DNA of 64,000 nt from Phlebotomus papatasi (taxonomy: Eukaryota; Arthropoda; Insecta; Diptera; Psychodidae): assembly GCF_024763615.1 (NCBI RefSeq), contig NC_077223.1:96782627-96846626 (forward strand), given 5' to 3'. How positions within the stretch are numbered: the first letter of the stretch is position 1; each line of letters opens with the position of its first letter. This document shows, in pieces, positions 1-11,023 of this stretch. The position numbers were made by a program, and so were the translations under genes. The notes beneath the pieces were generated by a model, which did no database searches, was not told where the DNA came from, and saw nothing but the letters and a program-made list of their open reading frames with translations.

Positions 1-818
1 TGCTCCGTGCAAATACCGAAGGGCTGGGGATGAACTATTATTGAGCCATTGTTGGGGAGCGCAAAGAAGCTCCATGTAATACGCAGTCATGGGTAATTGC
101 CCGTGAAACATTACTCTATATTGCTTCCAGCTCCGAAAAACGAATCGAAGTATAATGTTTGGGAAACTCGCGCGTTCAATTTTACCACAGAATGTGTACT
201 ACACATATACGAGAAAAATATCAGAAATTGGACGATAATTCGTACAGACAGGTTATACTTAATACATTGCCCAGAAAAAAATTGAGAAAATTTGCGGTTT
301 TACTTTTCAAAAGCTCCCCATGTAACAGTTTTTCTTTTTAAATTTTACAAATTTATTTATTTTTCTCTTACGAAGAATTATTCCTGGACGAGAAACGATA
401 ATTAATGCTTAAGTATAAGCTTTATCATTTGAATTATTATTGTGAGACAGTGATGAATGGTTAATTATTAAATGCAATTTCCCATTGTGGTGGCCCAAAT
501 TGATTATTCATAGATGCTTGCTGCTGGCTATGTCTTAATCACACCCTCATTGTCAGTGATTGACATATATTGTAACATCTGCAACAAATCCAAATTAAAT
601 TTCATCTTTATACCCTATCAATATTGAAAAGGGCTTTTTAATCACTTTTGCCAAAAGCTTTTCCCTCAGTTTCAGCTTTTTGCAGAGATATTCTTGTATA
701 GCAGTGCTATCAGCCAAATGGTGTATGTTGATAACTAATTGACCTAATGGCACATCAGAGATTTTTTGACGTATCATATGTTACTCCTCTTTAAAAGGGT
801 ATAAATTTTTGTAATATA
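1..818. other. no gene or repeat recognised
   Basis: AT-rich sequence with only short, overlapping ORFs (the longest about 60 codons) that show no family motif and no convincing splice context. I see no inverted-repeat element here. It is probably intronic or intergenic. Confidence 0.5.
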
Positions 819-1244
819 GGGTAAGTGTGCCAAATTCCGGCTAGCTTGCAATTTCGGCCACCTTTTTTGTTCCTCGAATTTCCATGAACTTTTAGATTTT
901 ACGTACTCTAGAGATTAAACAATACAAAAGAATAACAAAAAATGTAGCTTCGACAAACGAGATGACGTGAAAAAGATATTGGAAAAACTCCCGAAGGGCA
1001 AGGAACTATGAGAATGAAGGTGGCCGAAATAGGGCACCAAAGCTATGTCTATATTTTTATTCATTTTAAAATGTATTAAGAATGATTTTAGAGTAAATAA
1101 AGACGGTAACATCTTTACAAGGTTTCAAGCAATACTTTTACAAAAGAAAAATAAAAAAAATCAATTTGTATTTAAAATATTACATTTAAAACTTGAGACT
1201 TTGACGCTTGCATGCAACTATGCCGAAATTTGGCACACTTACCC
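819..1244. mobile_element. TA-flanked MITE, TIR GGGTAAGTGTGCCAAATT
   Basis: The left end reads TA-GGGTAAGTGTGCCAAATTC and the right end is its reverse complement (GAAATTTGGCACACTTACCC-TA), so both ends match inwards from a TA dinucleotide. A second pair of motifs (GGCCACC near 857, GGTGGCCGAAAT near 1018) extends the symmetry. The interior has no supported coding sequence. The TA target site and TAGGGT start suggest a mariner-type non-autonomous element. Only one copy is seen in the window. Confidence 0.8.
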
Positions 1245-1380
1245 TAATTGAAATGGAATATTTTGCCTATCTTTTGGTCAGTTTTTAAATGGTAAAACGT
1301 CAATGTTTTGCTGGAGATATTCTGTATATTGACTGTGATCTATTTTTTGCGGATGGCTTCATCCCATCGGGAAGGATTAA

Positions 1381-1638
1381 GTTCTGGACAACGTCAAACT
1401 CATCTGTGAGATCTACAAAATTCCAAACCATTTTACAGATGAAAGACCCGGAGACGTTTGGTTCAGGAATTTTCTTCAGCGTCATCCAGAGCACAGCATA
1501 CGCAAACCAAAATCCTTCTCATTGGAAAGAACTACTGTTACTGCTGAAGACCTCACGGAATAGTTTCAGAATTGTCTTAGATATTTCACAGAACACAACT
1601 GTATTAAACTTTTCCTTAAAATGAGCATCCGAGTTTGA
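1381..1638 (+). pseudogene. pogo/Tigger-like transposase fragment (CENP-B-type helix-turn-helix region), broken
   Basis: Reading from 1381 gives VLDNVKLICEIYKIPN, then FTDERPGDVWFRNFLQRHPE and IRKPKSFSLERTTVTAEDL. This matches the second DNA-binding helix-turn-helix of pogo/Tigger/jerky (DDE_1) transposases, where a G-x-x-W-F-x-x-F-L-x-R-H-P core is followed by S-x-R-K-P and a serine/alanine-R-x-x segment. A TAG interrupts the frame at 1561-1563, where the family usually has an aromatic residue; reading continues (FQNCLRYFTEH) to a TGA. No DDE catalytic domain follows. The longer ORF on this strand (1289-1624, another frame) is a shadow. It is a decayed fragment with no likely function. Confidence 0.7.
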
Positions 1639-1971
1639 TCGAATTCAACGGAGTTAGAAAAAAGCATCACAGTAAAGTTCTTGCGCATATATCAATATTA
1701 TCGTAATTTTATTGATTTTCTTCAATATTATTGCTAAAATTCTTTTCTATTATGATTCTAAATGAAACAAAGAATAATTCTATTGATTTGGAATGGGTAA
1801 AAAATATATCATCAGTCCAAAAACAAGGGTTTAAGTTGCACTCTATGAAAAGCATCGGGATTACCTCTCTTTACTACATGCAAATTATTATTTTTGCTAC
1901 CTTATTTCTCAACCCATTGGAAGAACTCCTATTTATTTAAAAGTTCTTGAAATTTCCTACTCAGTTGTAGC
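1639..1971. other. no gene or repeat recognised
   Basis: AT-rich DNA following the transposase fragment. It may be further decayed pogo-type element, but no catalytic motif or terminal repeat could be identified. Confidence 0.4.
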
Positions 1972-2181
1972 GTGGCGGTATTACTTGTGGCCTGTCTTTA
2001 CTTATGGCCATGTCGCAATTTTTGTCAGAAAATGATTCCGAAAACCGGAAAAATGTGATTTGCTATTAAAACACATCAAACATTCTTAATTTTGAGGTTT
2101 TCGGAAATCATTTTTTGACATTGTAAAGTTTTTTGCGGGGAGGCCATAAGTAAAGACAGTGGCCACATGTAATGCCGCCAC
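1972..2181. mobile_element. MITE with TIR GTGGCGGTATTACTTGTGGC
   Basis: About 210 bp whose ends are inverted: GTGGCGGTATTAC..GGCC..GTCTTTACTTATGGCC on the left, GGCCATAAGTAAAGAC..GGCCACATGTAATGCCGCCAC on the right. The arms are about 38 nt long and the centre is AT-rich and non-coding. Target-site duplication not resolved. Superfamily unknown. Confidence 0.75.
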
Positions 2182-2621
2182 CCTATCAATTTAAATTGAA
2201 TCTCTAAAGCTCCAGTAATTTAAATGTAGTATACGCAGGCGAAAACAAACAGCACATTTTCTTGACATCTTTTTTCAACATAATAAAAAAATAATTCGAG
2301 CTCTTAAGAATATAAAGGTGCCAATTTTAACTATGTTTTCTGAAATTTTCCTTTCAAAATTTTAAAAATTAAGTTGTTGGGACCTGATTTTTGAGACGGT
2401 TCAAAAAAACATTACTTTGCAGTGGACAAGATTCAGGGAGTTCAGCTTTCAGAGAAATTTTCGGGACCGAAAAATAGCTCACGAATTCACTCCGGTAACA
2501 CAGAAAAATTGCATACGCACAGGAGAGGTCTTTGGAATAATTTACGGAAACGCCGTGATATATGCAATAATTTTTGGAGCCCATTTTTCAGCTTATTTTC
2601 AGCATTAACAGTTCATAACGG
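2182..2621. other. no gene or repeat recognised
   Basis: Overlapping short ORFs on both strands near 2369-2643 show no recognisable motif. No splice-bounded exon is convincing. Confidence 0.4.
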
Positions 2622-2942
2622 CGTTATCACACTTGCACATTAAAATTTTAATGAGATTCACATTAATTGTCGCTTGTGAATGTCCAAATATGTTATTTGT
2701 GTCTTTGAGTCACTTAATATTTGGGGTTTTTCTATTTATTGATAAGGAAGTGGACTTGGCTTGCATAAATAAGTTTAAATTTACTTAAAGCATAAATATT
2801 TTTCACATTAAAAAATTAAAGTCTACCTTTTTATCAACAAATAGATCAAATTTTGAATATAAAATGATTCAAACACACAAATTACACATTTGGACAATTA
2901 ATGTGAATCATATTAAAATTTTAATGTGCAAGAGTGATAACA
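2622..2942. mobile_element. long-TIR MITE (about 320 bp)
   Basis: The left arm GTTATCACACTTGCACATTA plus the following AAATTTTAATG.GATTCACATTAATTGTC is mirrored at the right end (GACAATTAATGTGAATC..ATTAAAATTTTAATGTGCAAG.GTGATAAC). The arms are roughly 55 nt with few mismatches, and further symmetry (GTCCAAAT / ATTTGGAC) lies inside. Non-coding interior; only copy seen here. Confidence 0.8.
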
Positions 2943-3190
2943 CAGTAAGAAACATATTTCAAATTTACATCTTGAAAAATATTTGCATACATTTAAGGGC
3001 GTTTCGAAAATTATTTGATAAATGAGCTCCCAATAGTAGGCAATTCCTATCAATTTTTTTGAATCCATTTTCACTTAAGCCGGAACTCCTTGTATCTAGA
3101 AAATCAGGTTCCAATGGCTGAATTTTTAAGATTTGTAAATGACAATTTCAGAAAATACAGTTTAAGTGTTGTACTTTTATATGTTTATGG

Positions 3191-3447
3191 GTCCGCCATA
3201 CCTTTTAGATCAGGAAAATTTTATAAAGTCAAAATTCACTTCTCTTTCTTTCTCAAAAGATTTGCATAAGTCTATCCCATTCTTTCGGTCTCAAAATTGG
3301 ACTGAACTAAATTTAATTTAATATGATGTTCAAAAGAAGAAGAAGAGTCCAAAGAGCAGGATAGACCTATGCAAACAAATTGAGAAAGAAAAGGATGTGA
3401 ATTTCGATTTCATGAAATTTTCCTGATCTAAAAGGTGTGCCAGCGCC
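3191..3447. mobile_element. MITE family L, copy 1 (TIR with CCTTTTAGATCAGGAAAATT)
   Basis: The left arm CCTTTTAGATCAGGAAAATT and the right arm AATTTTCCTGATCTAAAAGG are inverted, extending inwards through AAAATTCAC / GTGAATTT. The centre holds a purine-rich AGAAGAAGAAGAGT stretch. A second copy with the same centre lies at 13314-13596. No coding capacity. Confidence 0.8.
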
Positions 3448-5046
3448 ATTAAGACCTTAAATTGAAAGAAAAATTTATTATATTGAAAAACTAGAGAAAA
3501 TGTGGTGTTTTCCAGTATTTTTGACTCACGTAACCCCTTAACTTGTGAAAAATTCTTACATTATTATAAATTTATGAACTAACTCAGGAATCTAATTTAA
3601 ATTTCTTTTATATTATATTGCAATGGCATAATATAATTAATATATTTTAAACATTTGAGCCTCTTGCTATTCTTGGAGTGAATAAACAAGCTCGAGTAGA
3701 AAATAAGGATGAGTAATAGGAGAGTTCTAGAAAAAAAATGGGTGAGTTGCTGAAAAAGTTGGCATTTTTCCAAGAGGTGCCTTTCGAGAGTGCATTTTTA
3801 CACTTTTATGCAACTCCGGACCATCAAGTGAAAGGGATAAGCTTTTTTGGGGTAGAGAGCTTTTCGGATTGTGGTCGACAAAGAGGCTAAAATGCTGCAG
3901 TGATGGGCGTCCGAGGTAAAACTAATTCTGTTAATTGGCTGGGTCAACAGTGGATAGAACTAACATTTCACGGATGTTCATACCTTTGGGGATTTGTTGC
4001 CAGGGCACAAATGGAAGAGAGAATCCTGTTCTCTTGTTTTCCTGCATTTCACATATTTTCATGACTAAATTCAACTGATAATAAATCTCTCGTATTAATA
4101 GTTAATCCAGTTAATTAAATGATGGAACTCTTTTCTTGGCTTTTTGGTATTCTGCAACATTTTCTTTTACCAATCTTTCTTCAAATGAAAAAATTGAAAG
4201 TTTATTGGTTTCCATCCAATTTCGCTCTCCAGAACTTTCGGTTTTGTGCACTTCTGTTTTAGATTTTTTTTTTCAACAAATGTAAAATATTTGTCGAAGT
4301 TTACTATTATTAATTTCATGGAGAAACCGTAAAAAAAGTTGATTTCTTTGGATTATAGTTTAAAAGAAGTTTATATAGAATTGTCTAATTTTAATGAAAA
4401 TTGATCTTATTGGGTTAACTTAAACTTCTCTACAAACCATCTTCCATTTCAAATAATTTTCTCCAGAGGATGGATTGAATTTTAGCATTATTTTTATTAT
4501 ATCAAATCAGGAGATGGGGTTGTATTGAATGGCAATAGAAGGGTTGAATTGAGGTTCAACATGAGGAAATGGGCCAAGTAACAACTAGGCCAGGACAATG
4601 AGTGGAAAAATGCTGTTCTGTCCGCTTAAGAATAAATGGACTGTGACATATTGCACACTGTCGATCCCGATAGCGGTTGTGGTAAGAATTTCCCAAGTTT
4701 CCTTGATAATTTCTGAGAGTTTCATTGGATTTTAGAAATATGTTCAGAAACCTCTTGAAGACTTTACAGTGCTTATGGGTCCAATTGGAATATTTAAGAT
4801 AAATTCCTCTGCATGGATGAATTTGTGGAAAAAGTGGTATTTCACTTTAATCGGAAAAATGTCACATATTGTGAGATTGTGAGACAACATCGAGGCATTT
4901 TCCTGGATTCCAACTGCGCCTCTATCATCCACTTTCCCACCCTCTTCTCTTCGGTTTATCCAGTTGTGCAAAAGGGGTATATTATTTATGTACCTTTCGC
5001 TATACAACAAAAGTGGAAACCACAAAAAAAAACCGATTTTGTGAAT
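3448..5046. other. no gene or repeat recognised
   Basis: About 1.6 kb of mixed sequence. Overlapping ORFs on both strands at 4744-5115 (up to 123 codons on the minus strand) have no recognisable motif and no neighbouring splice sites I trust. I would not annotate them as coding. Confidence 0.4.
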
Positions 5047-5805
5047 AAAAGGGACAGATAATCCTAACCGGCTTATGTAGGTGAGATTCTTAACGTGAGC
5101 TAACTCGGAGTGCATGCAAATTCGATTTAGAGCTGAAGTTGGGAGACGCCATTCAGTTATCTTGAATCAAATTCGTGAAATTATACAAATTTTGTATTTA
5201 AACCAAAATATCAAGGATTTGGATGAACTGACAGAAAAGTGATATATGGGTGAAATGTAGACCAGAATGTTCTCTATAATTTTCCCATAGAACATGATCT
5301 CATCGATTACTCAGAAGCCAAGATAAGCGAGGTTTTTTGTTTCTTAACTCGTTTTTTCATCCAGAGTGCCCCAAGTAGTGATTTGTTGAACTTCAACTAT
5401 ATCAAAGAATTGTTGTATTTTGTGGGACTTTCCATTTAAAACCATATTTTAAGTGTCTTGGTGGAGTAGAGGCAGTCAAATTGGCATCTGAGTGATTTCA
5501 AAGCGTTTTTATGGGAAAAATCATTTTTTTCACACTTAAATGGCAAAATCGGAGTGATAGCGTAGTCTGAGCGGAAAATGATGTATGGACGAAATATAGA
5601 GACAAATGTGTTCTACAATTGTGTCGAAGTAATCATCAAAATCGGTTTAGCGACAGTCGAGATAATTGAGGTTATGTGATATTGAAATTGGTTTTTCGAC
5701 TGTGGCGCCCCTGGTGTTGGTCCTACGAAGTTCAAATATTCTAGAAAGTTGTAGCATTTGGTGAGATCTTTCGTTTAAGCCCTCACTCATCAAAATCGGT
5801 CACAT

Positions 5806-5865
5806 AGAACCGGAGATATGATTTTTTGAATTTTGTGAACTTTGACCCCTCATATCTCCGGTTCT
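5806..5865. repeat. internal hairpin of repeat X
   Basis: Arm AGAACCGGAGATATGA (5806-5821) is perfectly complementary to TCATATCTCCGGTTCT (5850-5865) across a 28-nt spacer. The same arm sequence, in one orientation only, recurs at about 6095 and 6397, so the hairpin is built from the family's own repeat module. The second copy of X carries it at 9870-9929. Confidence 0.8.
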
Positions 5866-6715
5866 ATTGAAACCACAGCGCGCATACGCACCATTTTGGA
5901 AACGTCCTAGACTGGACTACAACATACTAAAATTTCATTAACTTGCACAATGCCGTTTTTGAGAAAAGTAACTTTGAATTTCGATGAATTTTGACGCTAT
6001 CACAGCGCCACCTGTGGTGACTTTTTGAACTTCCATCTGAAAGTGCTCATCGAGACGAAACCAAAAAGGTAAAATTTAGGTCGATATGTTAATTAGAACC
6101 GGAGATAGAGGCCGGTCAATGTTCGAACTTTGACCCCTTATAGCTCGGGTCAGGGGTTATGGATCGACTTAAGGTTTTTTTTGTTTGATAGGTATAATCA
6201 ACGGCTACAACATACTAAATTTTCAGCCCGATGCACAATGGAATTTTTGAGTTATTTAACTTTTAAGATTTAAAAATTTTCTTTTTAAAAAAAGCGCCCC
6301 TAGCGGTGGTTTTATGAACTTGCGATGTTAGAAGGGGAAGTGGCATTTCACGAGAGCTTTCCAAAAAGCCCTCACTTTTTAAATTCTGACAATTAGAACC
6401 GGAGTTATGGCCATTTTAAGAAATTTTTTTTGGATCCTTATAGCTCGGGTCAGGGGGGTCGGGGGACCTTAAGTTTGGTATTGATGGAAAGCTCTAAGGC
6501 CCAGCTATAACATACTAGAATTTGAGTCCGCTCGATGCCATAGGGGTTGAGGTATTGAGAAAACAAAAAAAGGGGGGTCTTCAAAATGACGGAAGGAGGG
6601 GTGGGGGGTGGGGGGTCCATGCACCAAGTTGCAATTTTTACCCGATATATAACCTTTGCCGAAAACCGCAAGTCGATATCTTTTTTAGTTTAGGAGCTAT
6701 TAAGCTCCAAAGAGC

Positions 6716-6741
6716 GGCCGGCCGGCCGGCCGGCCGGCCGG
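6716..6741. repeat. (CCGG)n simple repeat
   Basis: An uninterrupted run of GGCC/CCGG units inside repeat X, repeated at about 10780-10805. It is the only strongly GC-rich short tract nearby. The diverged family member at 61.57-61.62 kb has a GGAC-type run in the corresponding place, so a short GC-rich tandem array near the right end looks like a family trait. Confidence 0.85.
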
Positions 6742-6879
6742 GAACGTAAAATAGCCACATATATATTCGTGATCAGGAAGTGCTGAAACACATTTTGGCC
6801 AAGTTTGAGGTCGATCGGACGACATGAAATTTTGTTAGGATTATAGTAGGTGAGATTGTTAAGAATCTCACCTAATATT

Positions 6880-7289
6880 CACTTGAATGGGTATAGTTTC
6901 TCTCATTTATCTTTCTGGCCCACCCACACTCCCTCCATCGAATATTCTCTACGACATTTACTCCTCATATCATACTGAGAAAGGAGGGCTAAAAAAATAA
7001 AATATTCAAGAGATAATTCTCTTTTACTGACCATATACCCAACATATGATTTACAGACTCCCACAGTGTTGTATTTTTCCTCAAACAATGGACGAAGAAA
7101 ACTGTAGACTAAAAACTCTAGCTTTTTCGTATCTTTAAGCTTAGATTGTGACAAGAAAGATAATCACAGAAATTTTCTATTGTGCTTAGAAATGTTGATG
7201 GGAGATTTATGGATTAAAGGAGCTTTCAGAGAGCTTTTTAGAGATGAAATATGAGAATTGTAAAATTACAAATCTATTTTTGCAGTACT
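6880..7289. other. no gene or repeat recognised
   Basis: An 83-codon minus-strand ORF (6903-7154) has no recognisable motif. Nothing else supported. Confidence 0.4.
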
Positions 7290-7768
7290 CAGAAAAAATA
7301 TTTTGTAAAATTGTTCGTAAATGTTTGTGAAATCCTATGGCAGACTTACGAAATGCTCGTGAATTGTATAACCCACAAACAAGTTCGTAAAATGTACTTT
7401 TTTCACAAACATTTTTCGTAAAATGATCATTTGACGAACATTGTACTTTTACGAAAATTTGTTCGCAAATGTTTGTAAATACACAAAAAAATGTTCGTGA
7501 AATTTTGTCATTTGTTCGTAAATTTTTGTTTGACTGGCAAAAATTTACGAACAAATGACAAACTTTTACGAACATTTTTTTGTGTATTTACGAACATTTA
7601 CGAACAAATATTTGTAAAAGTACAAACAATGTTCGTCAAATGATCATGTTGCGAACACTGTTTGTGAAAAAAGTACAAAATTTTACGAACTTGTTTGTAG
7701 GTTATACAATTCACGAGAATTTCGTAAGTCTGCCATAGGATTTCACAAACATTTACGAACTTATTTAA
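7290..7768. mobile_element. foldback element F, copy 1 (TTCGTAAATGTTTGT modules)
   Basis: A near-perfect long inverted repeat. The left arm runs from ATATTTTGTAAAATTGTTCG through TTCACAAACA and GATCATTTGACGAACA to TTTGTCATTTGTTCG. The centre is about GACTGGC near 7530. The right arm is the reverse complement back to CATAGGATTTCACAAACATT. Each arm is itself made of degenerate units of TTCGTAAATGTTTGT, typical of foldback-type elements. The 122-codon ORF on the minus strand is an artefact of the repeats. A second full copy is at 23343-23841 and a partial one at 13780-13935. Confidence 0.85.
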
Positions 7769-8414
7769 CAACTCACGATATAAAACGTGAAGAAGAATCG
7801 AGAATGGAGCCTTGTCATAATATTATTTAGTTTCATAATTGGTTTGTGGAGCTAAATTATATCTTGATAAGGCCCAGTTTCACTTGAGATATAGGAGAAA
7901 AAGACCAATTTCAAAGCTGCCCATTTCGTTGATTATCTGAGTTAACAATTACACTGAATATAGTGTTCTGATTGTTTTTAATTATGGTTATATAATTTTT
8001 ATTAAAATTGAAGAATATTACCAAAAAATTTAAAAAGATAAAAAAGACTCTATAGATTCTCAGCTAATGCAGGAATACTACCGGTTTAAACTAATTCATA
8101 AATCATTTAAATAGAGTCGAATTAAAAAAAACCAAGTCAGCATAATGTTTTCTTATCAATTCTTTACTAGTTGGAATCGATTCAGAGTTTATTCAAATTG
8201 AAAGATCCTTTAAAAAAAACACAGAAAGATTTCATGATAGACTGGTTGTGAATGAAGTATAGATGCAACAGAGCTTTAAAACTAATTAATTAGTAGGGGA
8301 TTTTCTATTAAATTAATCTATGAATTAGAAAAACATTCGTTGGACTTGGTACAAGTCAAGGCGAGAATTCGGTCTGATATTTGTGCTGCAAATTTTCTTT
8401 AATTACATTATTAG
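7769..8414. other. no gene or repeat recognised
   Basis: AT-rich DNA between two elements; no ORF above 60 codons and no inverted repeat recognised. Confidence 0.45.
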
Positions 8415-8675
8415 TACTAAACCTACCGAACGTTTGTGGTAGTTTTTACTAGCACGCTCGGTCAAATGACAGACCGCGGTAGGGAGGACACTCAATAAAT
8501 TACTCATAGAAAGACTAAAAGATTAGAATTAAATATTGAAAAATATATTACACACATATTTTAAGAAATTCATAAAGTTTGATAGTGACAGTGGTGACAG
8601 TGTACCGTTTAAATATGTGATAATTTTAAAAAGTTTTTAAACTGATCAATTTGACCGGTCTTGGTAGGTTTAGTA
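8415..8675. mobile_element. MITE with TIR TACTAAACCTACC
   Basis: The ends are TACTAAACCTACCGA and TGGTAGGTTTAGTA, in inverted orientation about 260 bp apart. A further inner match (CGGTCAAATGACAGACCG / AATTTGACCGGTC) supports an element. Non-coding. No second copy seen. Confidence 0.65.
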
Positions 8676-9110
8676 TTAAAGTTATACGATCCTTGGCCTT
8701 ACATTGATCAGTTGATCTTATCTATAATCCACATCCTGGATTGGGTATTTCTTCAGAGCTTAAATACACTTTGTTTTTTTTTTTATAATTTTTTTACTTT
8801 TTCGATCTTACCTTAAGGAATCTGGAAGATCAAATATCTAAAACACTATAAAAGCACTAATTCGGATATCTACATTGACTTTCATACTTCACTAATGAAA
8901 GTGAGTATGATTTTTTAGATTTAAAATCTCTATAACTTTGAAAATAATTATCTTTCAAGTAGTATATTCACATGGGAGATAGAGGGTATAAAGTAGTATC
9001 CAAAAAGCGAATAAAACGATTTTTGTAAAAAAAAGGACTTGTTCGACTTATTCTGAGTCTTTTAGGACAGAATGTCCTTCCGGTGAGCGTCGGTGTATTG
9101 GGTGCAATCC
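8676..9110. other. no gene recognised
   Basis: AT-rich spacer. GACTTGTTCGACTTATTCTG at about 9037-9056 resembles the TIR of the element at 60376-61821, so a truncated end of that family may be present. Nothing else is supported. Confidence 0.35.
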
Positions 9111-10943
9111 AAAAGGGACAGATAATCCTAACCGGCTTATGTAGGTGAGATTCTTAACGTGAGCTAACTCGGAGTGCATGCAAATTCGATTTAGAGCTGA
9201 AGTTGGGAGACGCCATTCAGTTATCTTGAATCAAATTCGTGAAATTATACAAATTTTGTATTTAAACCAAAATATCAAGGATTTGGATGAACTGACAGAA
9301 AAGTGATATATGGGTGAAATGTAGACCAGAATGTTCTCTATAATTTTCCCATAGAACATGATCTCATCGATTACTCAGAAGCCAAGATAAGCGAGGTTTT
9401 TTGTTTCTTAACTCGTTTTTTCATCCAGAGTGCCCCAAGTAGTGATTTGTTGAACTTCAACTATATCAAAGAATTGTTGTATTTTGTGGGACTTTCCATT
9501 TAAAACCATATTTTAAGTGTCTTGGTGGAGTAGAGGCAGTCAAATTGGCATCTGAGTGATTTCAAAGCGTTTTTATGGGAAAAATCATTTTTTTCACACT
9601 TAAATGGCAAAATCGGAGTGATAGCGTAGTCTGAGCGGAAAATGATGTATGGACGAAATATAGAGACAAATGTGTTCTACAATTGTGTCGAAGTAATCAT
9701 CAAAATCGGTTTAGCGACAGTCGAGATAATTGAGGTTATGTGATATTGAAATTGGTTTTTCGACTGTGGCGCCCCTGGTGTTGGTCCTACGAAGTTCAAA
9801 TATTCTAGAAAGTTGTAGCATTTGGTGAGATCTTTCGTTTAAGCCCTCACTCATCAAAATCGGTCACATAGAACCGGAGATATGATTTTTTGAATTTTGT
9901 GAACTTTGACCCCTCATATCTCCGGTTCTATTGAAACCACAGCGCGCATACGCACCATTTTGGAAACGTCCTAGACTGGACTACAACATACTAAAATTTC
10001 ATTAACTTGCACAATGCCGTTTTTGAGAAAAGTAACTTTGAATTTCGATGAATTTTGACGCTATCACAGCGCCACCTGTGGTGACTTTTTGAACTTCCAT
10101 CTGAAAGTGCTCATCGAGACGAAACCAAAAAGGTAAAATTTAGGTCGATATGTTAATTAGAACCGGAGATAGAGGCCGGTCAATGTTCGAACTTTGACCC
10201 CTTATAGCTCGGGTCAGGGGTTATGGATCGACTTAAGGTTTTTTTTGTTTGATAGGTATAATCAACGGCTACAACATACTAAATTTTCAGCCCGATGCAC
10301 AATGGAATTTTTGAGTTATTTAACTTTTAAGATTTAAAAATTTTCTTTTTAAAAAAAGCGCCCCTAGCGGTGGTTTTATGAACTTGCGATGTTAGAAGGG
10401 GAAGTGGCATTTCACGAGAGCTTTCCAAAAAGCCCTCACTTTTTAAATTCTGACAATTAGAACCGGAGTTATGGCCATTTTAAGAAATTTTTTTTGGATC
10501 CTTATAGCTCGGGTCAGGGGGGTCGGGGGACCTTAAGTTTGGTATTGATGGAAAGCTCTAAGGCCCAGCTATAACATACTAGAATTTGAGTCCGCTCGAT
10601 GCCATAGGGGTTGAGGTATTGAGAAAACAAAAAAAGGGGGGTCTTCAAAATGACGGAAGGAGGGGTGGGGGGTGGGGGGTCCATGCACCAAGTTGCAATT
10701 TTTACCCGATATATAACCTTTGCCGAAAACCGCAAGTCGATATCTTTTTTAGTTTAGGAGCTATTAAGCTCCAAAGAGCGGCCGGCCGGCCGGCCGGCCG
10801 GCCGGGAACGTAAAATAGCCACATATATATTCGTGATCAGGAAGTGCTGAAACACATTTTGGCCAAGTTTGAGGTCGATCGGACGACATGAAATTTTGTT
10901 AGGATTATAGTAGGTGAGATTGTTAAGAATCTCACCTAATATT
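9111..10943. repeat. 1.83 kb non-coding repeat family X, copy 2
   Basis: Direct-orientation copy of 5047-6879, starting AAAAGGGACAGATAATCC and ending CTCACCTAATATT. I found no mismatch on reading the two through. The match stops abruptly at both ends: the left flank GTGCAATCC differs from copy 1's TGTGAAT, and the right flank ATGCAAAGG differs from CACTTGAAT. Such identity implies very recent transposition, gene conversion or an assembly duplication. The shared segment extends 31 bp beyond the TAGGTGAG motif on the left. Confidence 0.85.
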
Positions 10944-11023
10944 ATGCAAAGGTCCTCAAATCGACGATTCGCCCTCAGTGTATGACAGTTTCGTCAGCCT
11001 AAGTCTATTTGCTCGTTAGGTCA

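Larger units (their letters stand above)
5047..6879. repeat. 1.83 kb non-coding repeat family X, copy 1
   Basis: Matched at 9111-10943 with a constant 4,064 bp offset and no difference noticed on reading. Near the left end is TAGGTGAGATTCTTAA (from 5078), and the right end is a hairpin, TAGGTGAGATT-gttaag-AATCTCACCTA (6847-6874). The interior contains repeated modules: 'ctacaacatactaaaatt..gcacaatg' at about 5930, 6200 and 6500, 'agaaccggagata' three times, and 'tatagctcgggtcaggg' twice. A 16-nt hairpin (arms 5806-5821 and 5850-5865) and a (CCGG)n run (about 6716-6741) are also present. The 75-codon ORF over the CCGG run is an artefact of the simple repeat. Diverged relatives lie at 36168-36676, about 52168 and 60713-61770. 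Superfamily unknown. Confidence 0.8.

Noticed and set aside
1289..1624. 111-codon plus-strand ORF
   Set aside because: A different frame of the same strand encodes the recognisable pogo-type DNA-binding segment; this ORF is a shadow.
4744..5115. 123-codon minus-strand ORF and 82-codon plus-strand ORF overlapping it
   Set aside because: No motif in either, and the plus-strand ORF runs into repeat X.
6522..6749. ORFs (also at 10586-10813) ending in a GRPAGRPG-type tail
   Set aside because: The tail is translation of the (CCGG)n tract inside a non-coding repeat; the ORFs lie wholly in repeat X.
5047..6879. Firm classification of repeat X as a Helitron
   Set aside because: A terminal hairpin followed by CTAA is present, but the hairpin abuts it, a 5' TC end is not evident, and the shared segment extends beyond the apparent termini.
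7207..7575. 122-codon minus-strand ORF
   Set aside because: Produced by the tandem units of the foldback arms, not by a gene.
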